Shown here: positions 53,948-62,937 of the stretch, piece after piece
Position numbering within the stretch: position 1 is the stretch's first letter
How the letters are laid out: each line of letters opens with the position of its first letter
Source of the DNA: Serinicoccus hydrothermalis
Lineage (GTDB): Bacteria; Actinomycetota; Actinomycetes; Actinomycetales; Dermatophilaceae
DNA: 64,000 nucleotides
Assembly (NCBI RefSeq): GCF_001685415.1
Contig: NZ_CP014989.1
Location: forward strand, 558,001 to 622,000
Reading direction: 5' to 3'
Made by a program: the position numbers and the translations under genes
The notes under the pieces: generated by a model
Databases searched by the model: none
What the model was told of the DNA's origin: nothing
The model's input: the letters and a program-made list of their open reading frames with translations, nothing else

Positions 53948-54819
53948 TCCGTCTCCTCCCGCCGCCGCTCGGCGCGCCAGCGCAGGCCGGTGACGACCAG
54001 CGTGACGGCCAGGAGCACCACGCCGATGGCCGCGGCATACCCCTGGTCGCGGGTGACGAAACCGGTGTCGTAGGCGTAGGTGACGAGCACCGTGGTGGCC
54101 CGCTCCGGCCCGCCGCCGGTCATGACGAAGACGATGTCGAAGACCTGGAAGGAGTAGATGATGTTGAGGATGACGAGGAAGAACGACTGCGGCTTGAGCT
54201 GGGGCACCGTGACGTGGAGCAGCCGCTGCCAGGAGTTGGCGCCGTCGAGCCGCGCCGCCTCGTGCAGCTCGTGCGAGATCCCCTGCAGCCCGGCCAGGTA
54301 GATGAGCATGTTGAAGCCCACCCGCCACCACAGCGTCATGATGACGACGGAGGCGAACGCCGCCGGCCCGTGCGTCTGCCAGTCGATCTGGGGCAGCCCC
54401 AGGACCCGGGCGGCCTCGGTGAGGAAGCCGCTGTTCTCGTCGAAGATCAGCACCCCCATGAGCGCCGTCGCGACCCCCGAGATCGCCATGGGCAGGATGA
54501 GCACCGAGCGCAGCAGCCCTCGCGCCGGGAGCGCCGAGTTCAGCAGCAGCGCCAGGCCCAGCCCGATGGCCATCGCCGCCGGGGTGACCAGCACCGTGTA
54601 GAGCGCGGTGTTGACCGTGGCACGCCAGAAGACCGGGTCCTGCACGAGGCGCCGGTAGTTGTCCAGGCCGACGAAGGTGCCCTCGCCGAAGCCGTTGGTC
54701 TCCTGCAGGCTGATGGCCATCGCGCCGCCGAGGGGCAGCAGCACGAAGACCCCGAGCAGGAGCAGGGTCGGCGCGGCGAAGGAGTAGCCCGCCAGCGCCT
54801 CACGAGCGCGCGCCGTCAC
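53944..54819 (-). CDS. Carbohydrate ABC transporter permease, MalF type
   Basis: 291 residues, six helices. [26 protein letters not shown] is the typical first extracytoplasmic block. The EAA loop is [27 protein letters not shown]. It forms the channel with the MalG-type subunit. GTG start 54819 in a GTGA overlap with the binding-protein gene. Confidence 0.9.
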   Translation of the reverse strand: MTARAREALAGYSFAAPTLLLLGVFVLLPLGGAMAISLQETNGFGEGTFVGLDNYRRLVQDPVFWRATVNTALYTVLVTPAAMAIGLGLALLLNSALPARGLLRSVLILPMAISGVATALMGVLIFDENSGFLTEAARVLGLPQIDWQTHGPAAFASVVIMTLWWRVGFNMLIYLAGLQGISHELHEAARLDGANSWQRLLHVTVPQLKPQSFFLVILNIIYSFQVFDIVFVMTGGGPERATTVLVTYAYDTGFVTRDQGYAAAIGVVLLAVTLVVTGLRWRAERRREETE

Positions 54820-56111
54820 TGCGTCGCGGTCCCGATGCCCTCGGACAGCGTGGCGAGGGTGGTCTCGACGTCGGCGTCGCCGAGGAAGCTCGCCTCCAGG
54901 CCGTCCTGGAGCACCGTGATGATCGAGGACATGTCCGGCGAGGCGACCTGCCCCGAGTCCTGCGGCAGGACCGCGCTGGACTGCTCCAGGAAGACCTGCG
55001 ACAGCTCGGGGCGGACGTCGAACTCGATGCCCTCCTCGACGAGGTCGGCGCGGGTCGGCAGGAGCGAGGACCCGGCGCAGAACTCGCGCATCTGCTCGGC
55101 CTCGGTGACGAACTCCAGGAAACGGGCGACCAGCTCGGGCTGCTCGGTCTGGGCGGTGGCGACGAGGGCGTTGCCGCCGAAGTCGCCGGCCGAGCGCTCG
55201 CGCCGCGGCGGGAAGGTCGCCGCCCACTCCCGCTCGTAGGTCGCCTCGGCGTCCGGCAGCAGGAAGGCCCCGGCGAAGACCATGGGCACCGTCCCCGCGA
55301 ACCAGCTGTCCGCGGCATACGTCGAGGAGCTGATCGAGTTGTTGCGTGGGACCAGGCCGTCCCGGAAGAAGCTCGTCGTGAACTCGACCGCGGCGGCCCC
55401 GGCCTTTGAGTCGATCGCCGGCGTCACCAGGTCCTCCTCCAGGAAGCGGCCGTCGGCCTCGAAGAGCCAGCTCAGCCACCGGGTCACCCCGTTGCCCTGC
55501 CAGTTGTAGGCGAAGGGCGAGCGGTCCGAGGACAGCGACTCCTGCAGCCGGCGCGCGACGTCGGCGAACTCCTCCCAGGTCCAGGCCTCCTCCAGCGTCT
55601 GCGGGACGGAGTCGATCCCGGCGTCGGCGAGGGCCTGCACGTCGTAGAGGATCGCCGTGGTGTCGGTGTGGTGGGGCAGCCCGAAGGGCGAGCCGCCGCT
55701 CTGCACGGCGGCCCACGCCTGCGGGGTGAACCGGTCCGCCACGTCCGCCGACAGGTGCGGTGAGAGGTCGAGCAGCTGGTCGCGCCCGGCGTAGCTGCCG
55801 AAGGTGTAGTAGGGCACCCGGAAGACGTCCGGCGGGTTGCCGGCCTGCAGCTGGGCGTCGATGTTGGTGAACATCTGCTCGTAGGGGACGGCGTTGAGGC
55901 TCACGCTGGCCCCGTCGTTGGCGGCCTCGAAGGCGGCGATCGCGGACCGGAAGCCGGCCAGCTCGGCGTCCGTCCCCCACGTGGTGAAGGACAGCGTGCC
56001 CTCGCTGGAGGCGGACCCGGACCCGGTGGAGAAGCCCCCGCAGCCACCGAGGACGGTGGGGGTGGCTGCCGCTCCCAGGGCAGCGAGGAACGAACGTCTG
56101 GTGAGTCGCAT
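54816..56111 (-). CDS. Carbohydrate ABC transporter substrate-binding lipoprotein (Tat-type signal)
   Basis: 431 residues. The signal peptide has a twin-arginine start (MRLTRRSFLAALG) and a lipobox LGGC (Cys about 24), so it may be exported folded by Tat and then lipidated. The mature part is an extracellular solute-binding family 1 protein (LSFTTWGTDAELAGFRSAIAAFEA, TDTTAILYDVQALADAGID, FAGAFLLPDAEATYE). The sugar is unknown. First gene of the operon; no regulator gene is adjacent. Confidence 0.9.
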   Translation of the reverse strand: MRLTRRSFLAALGAAATPTVLGGCGGFSTGSGSASSEGTLSFTTWGTDAELAGFRSAIAAFEAANDGASVSLNAVPYEQMFTNIDAQLQAGNPPDVFRVPYYTFGSYAGRDQLLDLSPHLSADVADRFTPQAWAAVQSGGSPFGLPHHTDTTAILYDVQALADAGIDSVPQTLEEAWTWEEFADVARRLQESLSSDRSPFAYNWQGNGVTRWLSWLFEADGRFLEEDLVTPAIDSKAGAAAVEFTTSFFRDGLVPRNNSISSSTYAADSWFAGTVPMVFAGAFLLPDAEATYEREWAATFPPRRERSAGDFGGNALVATAQTEQPELVARFLEFVTEAEQMREFCAGSSLLPTRADLVEEGIEFDVRPELSQVFLEQSSAVLPQDSGQVASPDMSSIITVLQDGLEASFLGDADVETTLATLSEGIGTATQ

Positions 56112-56166
56112 GGATACTCCGTTTTCGAGCGCGGTCGAGGGCAGCGCCGTGCGGGGAGCGGCTCGG

Positions 56167-57336
56167 TCAGCGTATCCGCAGACTCGCCTCCTCGTCGGAC
56201 AGAACGACCTCGAGGTGCTCGCGCTGCTGCGGGTCGAGGTCGAGCAGCTCCAGCCCGGTCCGGGTGGCGCGTGCGACCTGCTGCGCCTGGTCCGCCGTGA
56301 GCAGGCCGAGGCGGTGCGCGTGGGCGGCGGCACCGGCATACGTGTCGAAGACGTGGACGCCGCGCGCGGCCCAGTCGGCACGCGCCTGCGCGTCGAGGCC
56401 GGTGACGTCGTGGAGCAGCGTGCCGGCCACGTGGTCGTGCGGGCGGGCGGCCATCTGCGCGCCGACGTCGCCGTCGGCCTGCCCGCTGTCCCCGATGAAG
56501 ACCATGCGGCACTCGGGGAAGAGCAGGTGGTCGCGCTCCATGTTCTGCAGCTTGCGCTCGGCGATGGCCGCCTTGGTGTGCAGGTTGAGCAGGGACCCGC
56601 CGAGGACCGCGTGCGGCGGGAGTCCGAGCTCGGCGAGCCCGTCGCGGGTGTACTCCTCGACCAGGCCCGCCGGGCCGCCGGGGCGGGCGGTGACGAAGGT
56701 GAGGTCACCCACCCGGCCCGGGTCCGCGGCGGCACCCTGGTCCAGCTGGGTCAGCAGCTCGACCACGCCCGGGTAGACGGTCCCTCTCGGGTAGCGGTCG
56801 TCGTGCAGGGCGCACCGGACCGTGTCGTCGATGTCGCAGAGCACCCGCAGGTCCGACGTGGGGTGGGCCGCCGCCTGCTCGGCGATGTGCTCGAGCACCT
56901 GCTCCTGGAGGTCCTCCTCGAGGTCCCGGAAGACGAGGTGCTCCAGGTCGTGGTGGTCCCTGGCGGTGTTGAGGCGGTACTTCAGGTCGTGGAACCGCCG
57001 GCCACGCAGGGCGAGCAGCACGCCGGCGATGGCCTCCTGGTGGCCGCGCGGGGTCGGGCCGGCGTGCAGGGAGGCGATCACCCGCGCGAGGGTCGGCGTC
57101 GACAGCTCCTCCCGCCGGTCCTGCAGCAGCAGGTCCAGCAGCTGCGTGCGGTGGTCCGGGCCCCAGAGGTGGTCGTCGACGTCGCCGATGACCTTGTCGA
57201 GGTCGAGGTCGGCGAGGACCGCGTCGAGCTCGCCGCGGGGCACAACACGCAGGATCTGCAGGATCTGCTCCTCCTGCGCCCGGTCGGTCCGCCAGCCCGA
57301 GCTCAGCGCGGCGATCTGCACGGCGCGAGGGTCCAT
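56167..57336 (-). CDS. App1-like (LNS2/DUF2183) HAD-superfamily phosphatase
   Basis: 389 residues. After a helical N-terminal half comes the HAD nucleophile motif VLCDIDDTVRCAL (DxDDT, about residue 168). TFVTARPGG follows (motif II Thr), then MVFIGDSGQADGDV (motif IV, GDSGxxD). The pattern is that of the yeast App1/LNS2 phosphatidate phosphatases, which dephosphorylate phosphatidic acid. A lipid role fits the diacylglycerol-kinase-like gene nearby. The N-terminal 140 residues have no obvious match. Confidence 0.78.
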   Translation of the reverse strand: MDPRAVQIAALSSGWRTDRAQEEQILQILRVVPRGELDAVLADLDLDKVIGDVDDHLWGPDHRTQLLDLLLQDRREELSTPTLARVIASLHAGPTPRGHQEAIAGVLLALRGRRFHDLKYRLNTARDHHDLEHLVFRDLEEDLQEQVLEHIAEQAAAHPTSDLRVLCDIDDTVRCALHDDRYPRGTVYPGVVELLTQLDQGAAADPGRVGDLTFVTARPGGPAGLVEEYTRDGLAELGLPPHAVLGGSLLNLHTKAAIAERKLQNMERDHLLFPECRMVFIGDSGQADGDVGAQMAARPHDHVAGTLLHDVTGLDAQARADWAARGVHVFDTYAGAAAHAHRLGLLTADQAQQVARATRTGLELLDLDPQQREHLEVVLSDEEASLRIR

Positions 57337-57360
57337 GGGGTCAGCCTCCCAGGCGCGGGC

Positions 57361-57648
57361 TCAGGGGCGCAGCAGCACCCCCGCACGGCGGGTCGCGAAG
57401 GCCGCGAGGTCGAGGTAGGCGAGCAGCTCCTGAAACGGTGTCACGGCCGGGTCGGTCAGGGCCCTCCAGGCCGCGGCCTCGCCGGGCAGCGCGCGCACCG
57501 TGCCCCGGTCGTCGCGGATGAGGGTCACCTCGCCGAGGCGGTGCACGACCTCCGGCCCCTGCCCCCGCCGGGTGAGCTCGTCGACGTCGGTGGTCGGGAC
57601 GGCGACGAGCTCACCGGCGGGCGGTGCGTCGGACAGGGATCGGGTCAT
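57361..57648 (-). CDS. Hypothetical protein, 95 residues
   Basis: Not recognised. The start is well supported: GAGGAGGAGAGC directly precedes the ATG at 57648. The protein is mixed alpha/beta with no Cys pair or membrane segment. It ends 24 bp before the App1-like gene on the same strand and 63 bp after the lipid kinase, so all three may be co-transcribed. Confidence 0.6.
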   Translation of the reverse strand: MTRSLSDAPPAGELVAVPTTDVDELTRRGQGPEVVHRLGEVTLIRDDRGTVRALPGEAAAWRALTDPAVTPFQELLAYLDLAAFATRRAGVLLRP

Positions 57649-57711
57649 GCTCTCCTCCTCGGTATGCCGGGGAAGAGTCCCGGGGCCGGCGCCAGATACG
57701 TGCCGGTCCCC

Positions 57712-58626
57712 TCAGGTCGTCGGCGCCGCCACCCGCAGGCCCCCGGGCCGGATCTCGACCCGTGCGGACACGCAGCCGGGCAGCACGTCGCCGTCGACCT
57801 GCACCGGCCCCGGTGCGCCCAGCCGGAGCACGGCGACCCGCCCCTGCCGGTAGCGCAGCGCCGGGTGCTCCCGGTGCGGCGCCCCCAGCCCGGTCGCCGC
57901 GACCCGCCCCCAGTCCGCGAGCCGGCGCGGCCCGACGACCGCGACGTGGAGCAGGCCGTCGTCCATCCGCGCCCCCGGCACCAGCCGCGCGCCGAGCGGC
58001 AGCCGGCCGCCGTTGACGGCCAGGACGCTCCACGCCGGCTCCTCCTGCTCGGCGGCGTCGTCGACCCGCAGGCCCACCGGCCGCCCCGGACGGCGCAGCC
58101 GGCTCAGCCCCGGGGTCACATAGGCCAGCCACCCCAGCCTCCGCTTCGCCTCGGGGATCATCGTCGCGAGCACCTCGGCGTCCTGGCCGACGCCGACCAC
58201 CACGAGGAAGGGCAGGCTGGTCGATGACCCGTCCTCGTGCGAGGCCTCCACCCGGCCCAGGTCCACCCGGCGCCCCGGCCCGGCGACGGCCAGCCGGGCG
58301 GCCGCGGTCGTGCTCCGCAGCGGCAGCCCGAGGTTGCGGGCGGCGAGGTTGGCGGTGCCGCACGGCACGACCCCCAGGACCGCGCGGTCGCCGACGGCAC
58401 CGGCCACCTCGCGCAGCGTCCCGTCTCCCCCGGCGACGACGACGCGGGTGCAGCCCAGCGCCAGCAGCTCCCGCGCCTGGGCGGCCCCGGGCTCGGCGAC
58501 GGTGGTGGAGCGGATCTCGGGCGGGGGCATACCGGCCTCGGCGCAGGCGATGACCACCTCGCGCCGGGCGCGCTGCGCGCCGCGCGACGCGGGGTTGAGG
58601 ACGAGCGCGACCGGGTCCACGGCCAC
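57712..58626 (-). CDS. Diacylglycerol/lipid kinase family protein
   Basis: 304 residues. The ALVLNPASRG start and the GGDGTLREVAGAV nucleotide motif (about residues 67-79) define the DAGK catalytic family, with VVPCGTANLAARNLGLP following. A C-terminal beta-sandwich holds AVNGGRLPLGARLVPGARMDDG. It probably phosphorylates diacylglycerol or a related lipid alcohol; the App1-like phosphatase two genes downstream would reverse this. GTG start 58626 follows the dxs stop by 10 bp. Confidence 0.88.
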   Translation of the reverse strand: MAVDPVALVLNPASRGAQRARREVVIACAEAGMPPPEIRSTTVAEPGAAQARELLALGCTRVVVAGGDGTLREVAGAVGDRAVLGVVPCGTANLAARNLGLPLRSTTAAARLAVAGPGRRVDLGRVEASHEDGSSTSLPFLVVVGVGQDAEVLATMIPEAKRRLGWLAYVTPGLSRLRRPGRPVGLRVDDAAEQEEPAWSVLAVNGGRLPLGARLVPGARMDDGLLHVAVVGPRRLADWGRVAATGLGAPHREHPALRYRQGRVAVLRLGAPGPVQVDGDVLPGCVSARVEIRPGGLRVAAPTT

Positions 58627-58636
58627 GTCCGTCGGC

Positions 58637-60520
58637 TCAGCCGAGCCTGGCGGACAGCGAGGTCGCCACCGCGTCCGGCGTCAGGCCGATGCGGTCGAGC
58701 ACCTGCTCGCGGGACCCGTGGTCGAGGAACTCCTGGGGTATGCCGTAGCCGTGCACCGGCACGTCGACCTCGGCCGCCGCGAGCGTCTGCGAGACCGCGC
58801 TGGCGATCCCGCCACCGACGATGTTGTCCTCGATGACGGCCACGCGGCCCGCGCCGCGGGCGAGGTCGACGAGGTCCGGGCTCACCGGCAGCACCCAGCG
58901 CGGGTCGACGACCATGACGCGGCGCCCCTCGGCCCGCAGCTTGTCGGCCACCTCCAGCGCGGTCCCGGCCATGGATCCCACGCCCACGAGGAGCAGCTCG
59001 AGGTCGCTCTCCGGGCCGTCCTGGTCGTCGAGGTCGCGGAGCACGTCGAGCGTGCCGACCTGGCGGACGGCCTCGATCGGGGCGCCGGCGCTGCCCTTGG
59101 GGAAGCGCACCACGCTGGGGCCGTCATCGATGTCGACCGACTCACGCAGCGCGAGCGCCACCTGCTGGCCGTCGCGCGGGGCGGCGACCCGGATCCCGGG
59201 GACGATCCCAGTCAGGGTGAGATCCCACATACCGTTGTGGCTGGCGCCGTCGGTGCCGGTGATCCCGGCGCGGTCGAGCACGAAGGTGACGCCCTGGCGG
59301 TGCAGCGCGCAGTCCATGAGCAGCTGGTCGAAGGCGCGGTTGAGGAAGGTGGCGTAGACGCAGACCACCGGGTGCATGCCGGTGAAGGACAGGCCGGAAG
59401 CCATTGCCACGGCGTGCTGCTCGGCGATGCCGACGTCGAAGACCCGCTCCGGGTAGCGCTCGGCGAAGGGCTGCAGGCCGACCGGGATGAGCATGGCGGC
59501 GGTGAGGGCCACGATGTCGTCGCGCTCCCGGCCCAGCCGCACCAGCTCGTCGCTGAACTCGTCGGTCCAGGAGCGCCCGGACACCTCCAGCGGCAGACCG
59601 GTCTCGGGGTTGATCTTGCCGACGGCGTGGAAGCGGTCGACCTCGTCGGCGGTCGCCGGGTCGTAGCCGTGGCCCTTCTCGGTGATCGCGTGGACGAGCA
59701 CCACGCCGCCGAAGTCGTGGGCGCGGCGCAGCGCGGTCTCCATCGCCTCGACGTCGTGCCCGTCGACCGGGCCGAGGTACTTCAGCCCCAGGTCCTCGAA
59801 CATGCCCTGCGGGCTGACGATGTCCTTGAGCCCCTTCTTCACGCCGTGCAGCGCCTCGTAGACCTGGCGCCCCACCACCGGCGTGCGGGACAGCTGCCGC
59901 TTGCCCCAGGACAGCATGTGCTCGTACTCCTGGGTGGCCCGCAGCGAGGCGAGGTACTCCGCCATGCCGCCGCGGGTGGGGGCGTACGAGCGCTCGTTGT
60001 CGTTGATGACGATGATGAGCGGCAGGTCCGGCTGGTCGGCGATGTTGTTGAGCGCCTCCCACACCATGCCGCCGGTGAGCGCTCCGTCGCCGATGACCGC
60101 GACGGTGTGCCGGTCGGTCTCGCCACGCAGCTTGCGGCCGGTGGCGATGCCGATGGCCCAGGACAGCGAGGAGCTGGCGTGCGAGTTCTCCACGACGTCG
60201 TGGTCGGACTCGGCCCGGCTCGGGTAGCCCGAGAGCCCGCCCTGCTTGCGCAGCGTGGACAGGTCGTGCCGGCCGGTCAGCAGCTTGTGGACGTAGGAGA
60301 TGTGCCCGGTGTCGAAGAGCAGGGTGTCGCGGGGGGAGTCGAAGACCCGGTGCAGCGCGATGGTCAGCTCGACGACGCCGAGGTTGGGGCCGAGGTGGCC
60401 ACCGGTCTGCGAGACCGAGGAGATGAGGTAGGCCCGGATCTCCTCCGCGAGGGCGCTCACCTGACCCTGCGTCAACCCTTTGAGGTCGGACGGCCCGGTG
60501 ATGGTGCGCATCAGTGCCAC
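58637..60520 (-). CDS. dxs: 1-deoxy-D-xylulose-5-phosphate synthase
   Basis: 627 residues, normal length. Catalytic His region [16 protein letters not shown], thiamine-diphosphate motif [17 protein letters not shown] (GDG...N), [16 protein letters not shown] and [15 protein letters not shown]. It condenses pyruvate and glyceraldehyde-3-phosphate, the first step of the MEP isoprenoid pathway. The GTG at 60520 is 7 bases after CGGAGG; TAGACT about 40 bases upstream is a likely -10. Product isoprenoids feed the polyprenyl carriers used by the glycan genes in this window. Confidence 0.96.
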   Translation of the reverse strand: MALMRTITGPSDLKGLTQGQVSALAEEIRAYLISSVSQTGGHLGPNLGVVELTIALHRVFDSPRDTLLFDTGHISYVHKLLTGRHDLSTLRKQGGLSGYPSRAESDHDVVENSHASSSLSWAIGIATGRKLRGETDRHTVAVIGDGALTGGMVWEALNNIADQPDLPLIIVINDNERSYAPTRGGMAEYLASLRATQEYEHMLSWGKRQLSRTPVVGRQVYEALHGVKKGLKDIVSPQGMFEDLGLKYLGPVDGHDVEAMETALRRAHDFGGVVLVHAITEKGHGYDPATADEVDRFHAVGKINPETGLPLEVSGRSWTDEFSDELVRLGRERDDIVALTAAMLIPVGLQPFAERYPERVFDVGIAEQHAVAMASGLSFTGMHPVVCVYATFLNRAFDQLLMDCALHRQGVTFVLDRAGITGTDGASHNGMWDLTLTGIVPGIRVAAPRDGQQVALALRESVDIDDGPSVVRFPKGSAGAPIEAVRQVGTLDVLRDLDDQDGPESDLELLLVGVGSMAGTALEVADKLRAEGRRVMVVDPRWVLPVSPDLVDLARGAGRVAVIEDNIVGGGIASAVSQTLAAAEVDVPVHGYGIPQEFLDHGSREQVLDRIGLTPDAVATSLSARLG

Positions 60521-60667
60521 GTGTCGTCCTCCGGCGTCGTCGGCGTCGTGTCCAGCCCCGCCAGTCTACGTGGGCGGCCCTGGGAGGACGCTGCACCCGG
60601 CGGGCCGGGCCGGGAGGGCGGGCCGCTCGCGGTGGACGTCCCCCGTCCCGCGCCCGACGCTGGTGGG

Positions 60668-61045
60668 ATGAGTGAGCAGCAGGGTCCGAGGGTCATCGGC
60701 GTCTACAACGCCAAGGGAGGCGTCCTGGGCGAGGCGGCCTACGTGTGGGGCAAGGCCCGCGGCAGCTCGCACTGCTCGCTGTGCGACATCACCCACGCCA
60801 CGGTGCGGCGCAAGAAGGAGTGGGAGCAGATGGTGGCCGGTCTCGAGCTGCGGCACCTCAACGAGCTCACGCCCACGCAGGAGGCCGCGGTCGAGGAGGC
60901 CGGCGCCCCGGTGGTCCTCGCCGAGGGCGAGGGCGGCGGGCATACCGTGCTGCTGAGCCGTGCCGACCTCGACGAGCTCGGGGGCGACGTCACGCGCTTC
61001 GAGCAGGCCCTGCGCCGGCGCCTTGCGGACCACACCGGCACCTGA
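60668..61045 (+). CDS. Hypothetical protein with HC-x2-C-x3-H motif (paralogue 1)
   Basis: 125 residues. RVIGVYNAKGGVLGEAAYVWGK begins the fold. SSHCSLCDITHATVRRKKEWEQM carries the motif HCxxCxxxH (about residues 35-43), a possible metal or redox site. It ends LDELGGDVTRFEQALRRRL. The next gene on the strand is a diverged copy. The ATG at 60668 lies 6 bases after GACGCT. I know similar short bacterial proteins with a C-x-x-C-x-x-T-H/Y core, but no function for them. Confidence 0.7.
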   Translation: MSEQQGPRVIGVYNAKGGVLGEAAYVWGKARGSSHCSLCDITHATVRRKKEWEQMVAGLELRHLNELTPTQEAAVEEAGAPVVLAEGEGGGHTVLLSRADLDELGGDVTRFEQALRRRLADHTGT

Positions 61046-61166
61046 GGTATGCCGGCTGCCAGCCGGTTCGTCCTCTGAGCGCCGGTTCGTCACCGGTGAG
61101 CCTGTTCGAGGGGGCTCTCACATGACGAAGAGGCTGCCAGTCGGGCTGACGCCCTACGCTGAGGCG

Positions 61167-61586
61167 ATGCCGCCGCCGGTCCGTCTCGTCATCGGCGTCT
61201 ATGCCGTGTCCACCGGGCCGGCCGCCGAGCTGGAGCACGCGGTGAACCGGCGGACCGGTGGGCCCCGCTGCCCCCTCTTCGAGATCTCCCACAGCGTCCT
61301 CGGGCAGCGGCGCGCGTGGCGCCGGATGGAGCAGCAGCTCCCCGTGCCGCTGCGGATGCTGCGGCAGGACCAGGTGCCGCGGGAGCTGGTCCCGGTCCTG
61401 CGTCGCAGCGGCCTCCCTGTCGTCCTGGGAGCCTCGGCACCGACGGCCCAGGAGCCGGAGTGCGGGTCGGGCAGTGCCCGGCCGGACGACTACCAGGTTC
61501 TCATCGGGCGCACCGAGCTGTTCGGGCTGGCCGGCGATGTCGACGCCTTCGCCGAGCTGCTCTCCTGGAGACTGACGGGGCGGTAG
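61167..61586 (+). CDS. Hypothetical protein, diverged tandem paralogue of the preceding gene
   Basis: 139 residues. It aligns with the preceding protein over its length: VRLVIGVYAVSTGPAAELE, CPLFEISHSVLGQRRAWRRM, LPVVLG, YQVLIGRTELFGLAGDVDAF and LSWRL. The HCxxCxxxH motif has decayed to RCPLFEISH; the second Cys is Phe. The ATG at 61167 is preferred because TACGCT is 6 bases upstream (61155-61160), mirroring the promoter of the paralogue; ATG 61122 is an alternative. Function unknown. Confidence 0.68.
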   Translation: MPPPVRLVIGVYAVSTGPAAELEHAVNRRTGGPRCPLFEISHSVLGQRRAWRRMEQQLPVPLRMLRQDQVPRELVPVLRRSGLPVVLGASAPTAQEPECGSGSARPDDYQVLIGRTELFGLAGDVDAFAELLSWRLTGR

Positions 61587-61589
61587 GGG

Positions 61590-61949
61590 TCAGGCGATCG
61601 GGGCGCGCAGGCGCAGCGCCTCGAGCAGCAGGCCGGCGGCCCGGTGGTTGGCGCGCAGCCGCAGACCCTCGCGGGCCAGGGACTCCAGGACGTCGCCGAT
61701 GGTTCCGGGCGGCAGCGCCGGGCCGAGCTCGGGACGGACGTCGCGCCAGGCTCCGCGCATGGCCTCGAGCTGGGCCTCCAGGTGGCGGGTCGCCATCCAG
61801 GCGAGCGCGGCCGGGTGCCGGCGCCAGGCGGCATACGCCCGGTAGTCGGCCGGGCACTGGTCGAGCAGCCAGGAGACCGCGGCCTGCTCCCAGCCGGCGA
61901 CCCCGGCCGGGGGGACCCGATCGGGCCATCCGGGCGGTCCGCTGCTCAT
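61590..61949 (-). CDS. Hypothetical helical protein
   Basis: 119 residues, mostly alpha-helical (WEQAAVSWLLDQCPADYRAYAAWRRHP, HLEAQLEAMRGAWRDVRPELG). It resembles short actinobacterial proteins of unknown function. The ATG at 61949 has TACACT 7 bases upstream on the minus strand, in line with leaderless neighbours. It converges on the paralogue gene with a 3-bp gap. No functional call. Confidence 0.62.
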   Translation of the reverse strand: MSSGPPGWPDRVPPAGVAGWEQAAVSWLLDQCPADYRAYAAWRRHPAALAWMATRHLEAQLEAMRGAWRDVRPELGPALPPGTIGDVLESLAREGLRLRANHRAAGLLLEALRLRAPIA

Positions 61950-62057
61950 GCGAACAAGTGTACGACGACCTGCCCACGCCCCGCTGCTCGCCATCCGCAG
62001 CACGCCTCCTCTATTATGAGCACGCAGATCTTCGCTATTTCGACGAACGGGACCACC

Positions 62058-62897
62058 ATGACCAGCGCCGCCCCCGCCGCCCTGCAGCGGAGCCGTCAGC
62101 TCCACCCGCTCCACGTCCGCCGCGCCGGCGTCAGCCACGTCGAGCAGCTCGGCGGGCGGATGCGGCGCATCACGCTCGGGCTCGAGGCCGGCGCGCCGCC
62201 GATCCCCTGGGTGCCGCTGGCCGTCGGCGACCACGTCAAGGTCGCCTTCCCGCACCCGACCACCGGCGAGCTCACGCTCCCGACCGTCGTCGACGACCGG
62301 CCCAGCCTCCCCGAGGGCGCGCAGCGCCCGGTGACCCGCGACTACACCGTGCGCGGGGTCCACGACGCGGACCAGACCCAGCAGGTCACGATCGACTTCG
62401 TCGTGCACGGCACCGGCCCGGCGAGCACCTGGGCGAGCGGCGCCAGGAAGGGCGACGTCGTCGGCCTGCTCGGCCCGCGCGGGTCGATGACCGAGCCGGC
62501 CGACGCGCGGCGCTACGTCTGCCTGGCCGACGAGACCGCCCTGCCCGCCGTCGGACGCTGGCTCGAGGAGGCTCCCGCCGGCATACCCCTGGAGGTCGTG
62601 GTCCAGGTCCCGGACGCGACCTGCCTGGTGCCCCTGCCCCAGCGCGCGGACGCCCGCGTCACCTGGCTCATGGACGAGGAGGAGGGCACGCTCGCCGAGT
62701 CGCTGCGGTCCCTGCCCCCAGAGCCGGGCGACTACGTGTGGGCCGCGGGCGAGGCCGGCGCGATGGTCCAGGTGCGCCGTGCGGCCGCCGAGCTCGGCGT
62801 CGGTGGGGAAGCCCTGCAGCCCAGCGCGCTGCAGGTGGACGGCTACTGGCGGCGCGGCGTCGCCGGACGCGACCACCACGAGCCGCTGGAGAGCTGA
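62058..62897 (+). CDS. Siderophore-interacting protein (ViuB/SIP-type ferric reductase)
   Basis: 279 residues. FAD-binding half with the flavin motif RDYTVR (RxYT/S) and the GPASTWASGARKGDVVGLLGPRG block. The SIP C-terminal half ends with AAGEAGAMVQVRRAAAELGV and DGYWRRG, the SIP hallmarks. It reduces ferric siderophore in the cytoplasm to free iron, likely serving the importer at 48.7-52.7 kb. The ATG at 62058 follows GAACGGGACC; an in-frame ATG at 62016 would add 14 atypical residues. TATTAT at 62012-62017 is a possible -10. No convincing iron box seen. Confidence 0.9.
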   Translation: MTSAAPAALQRSRQLHPLHVRRAGVSHVEQLGGRMRRITLGLEAGAPPIPWVPLAVGDHVKVAFPHPTTGELTLPTVVDDRPSLPEGAQRPVTRDYTVRGVHDADQTQQVTIDFVVHGTGPASTWASGARKGDVVGLLGPRGSMTEPADARRYVCLADETALPAVGRWLEEAPAGIPLEVVVQVPDATCLVPLPQRADARVTWLMDEEEGTLAESLRSLPPEPGDYVWAAGEAGAMVQVRRAAAELGVGGEALQPSALQVDGYWRRGVAGRDHHEPLES

Positions 62898-62937
62898 GCC
62901 TCTTCACGACGCGCCGTCGTAGTGGCACGATGACCCC

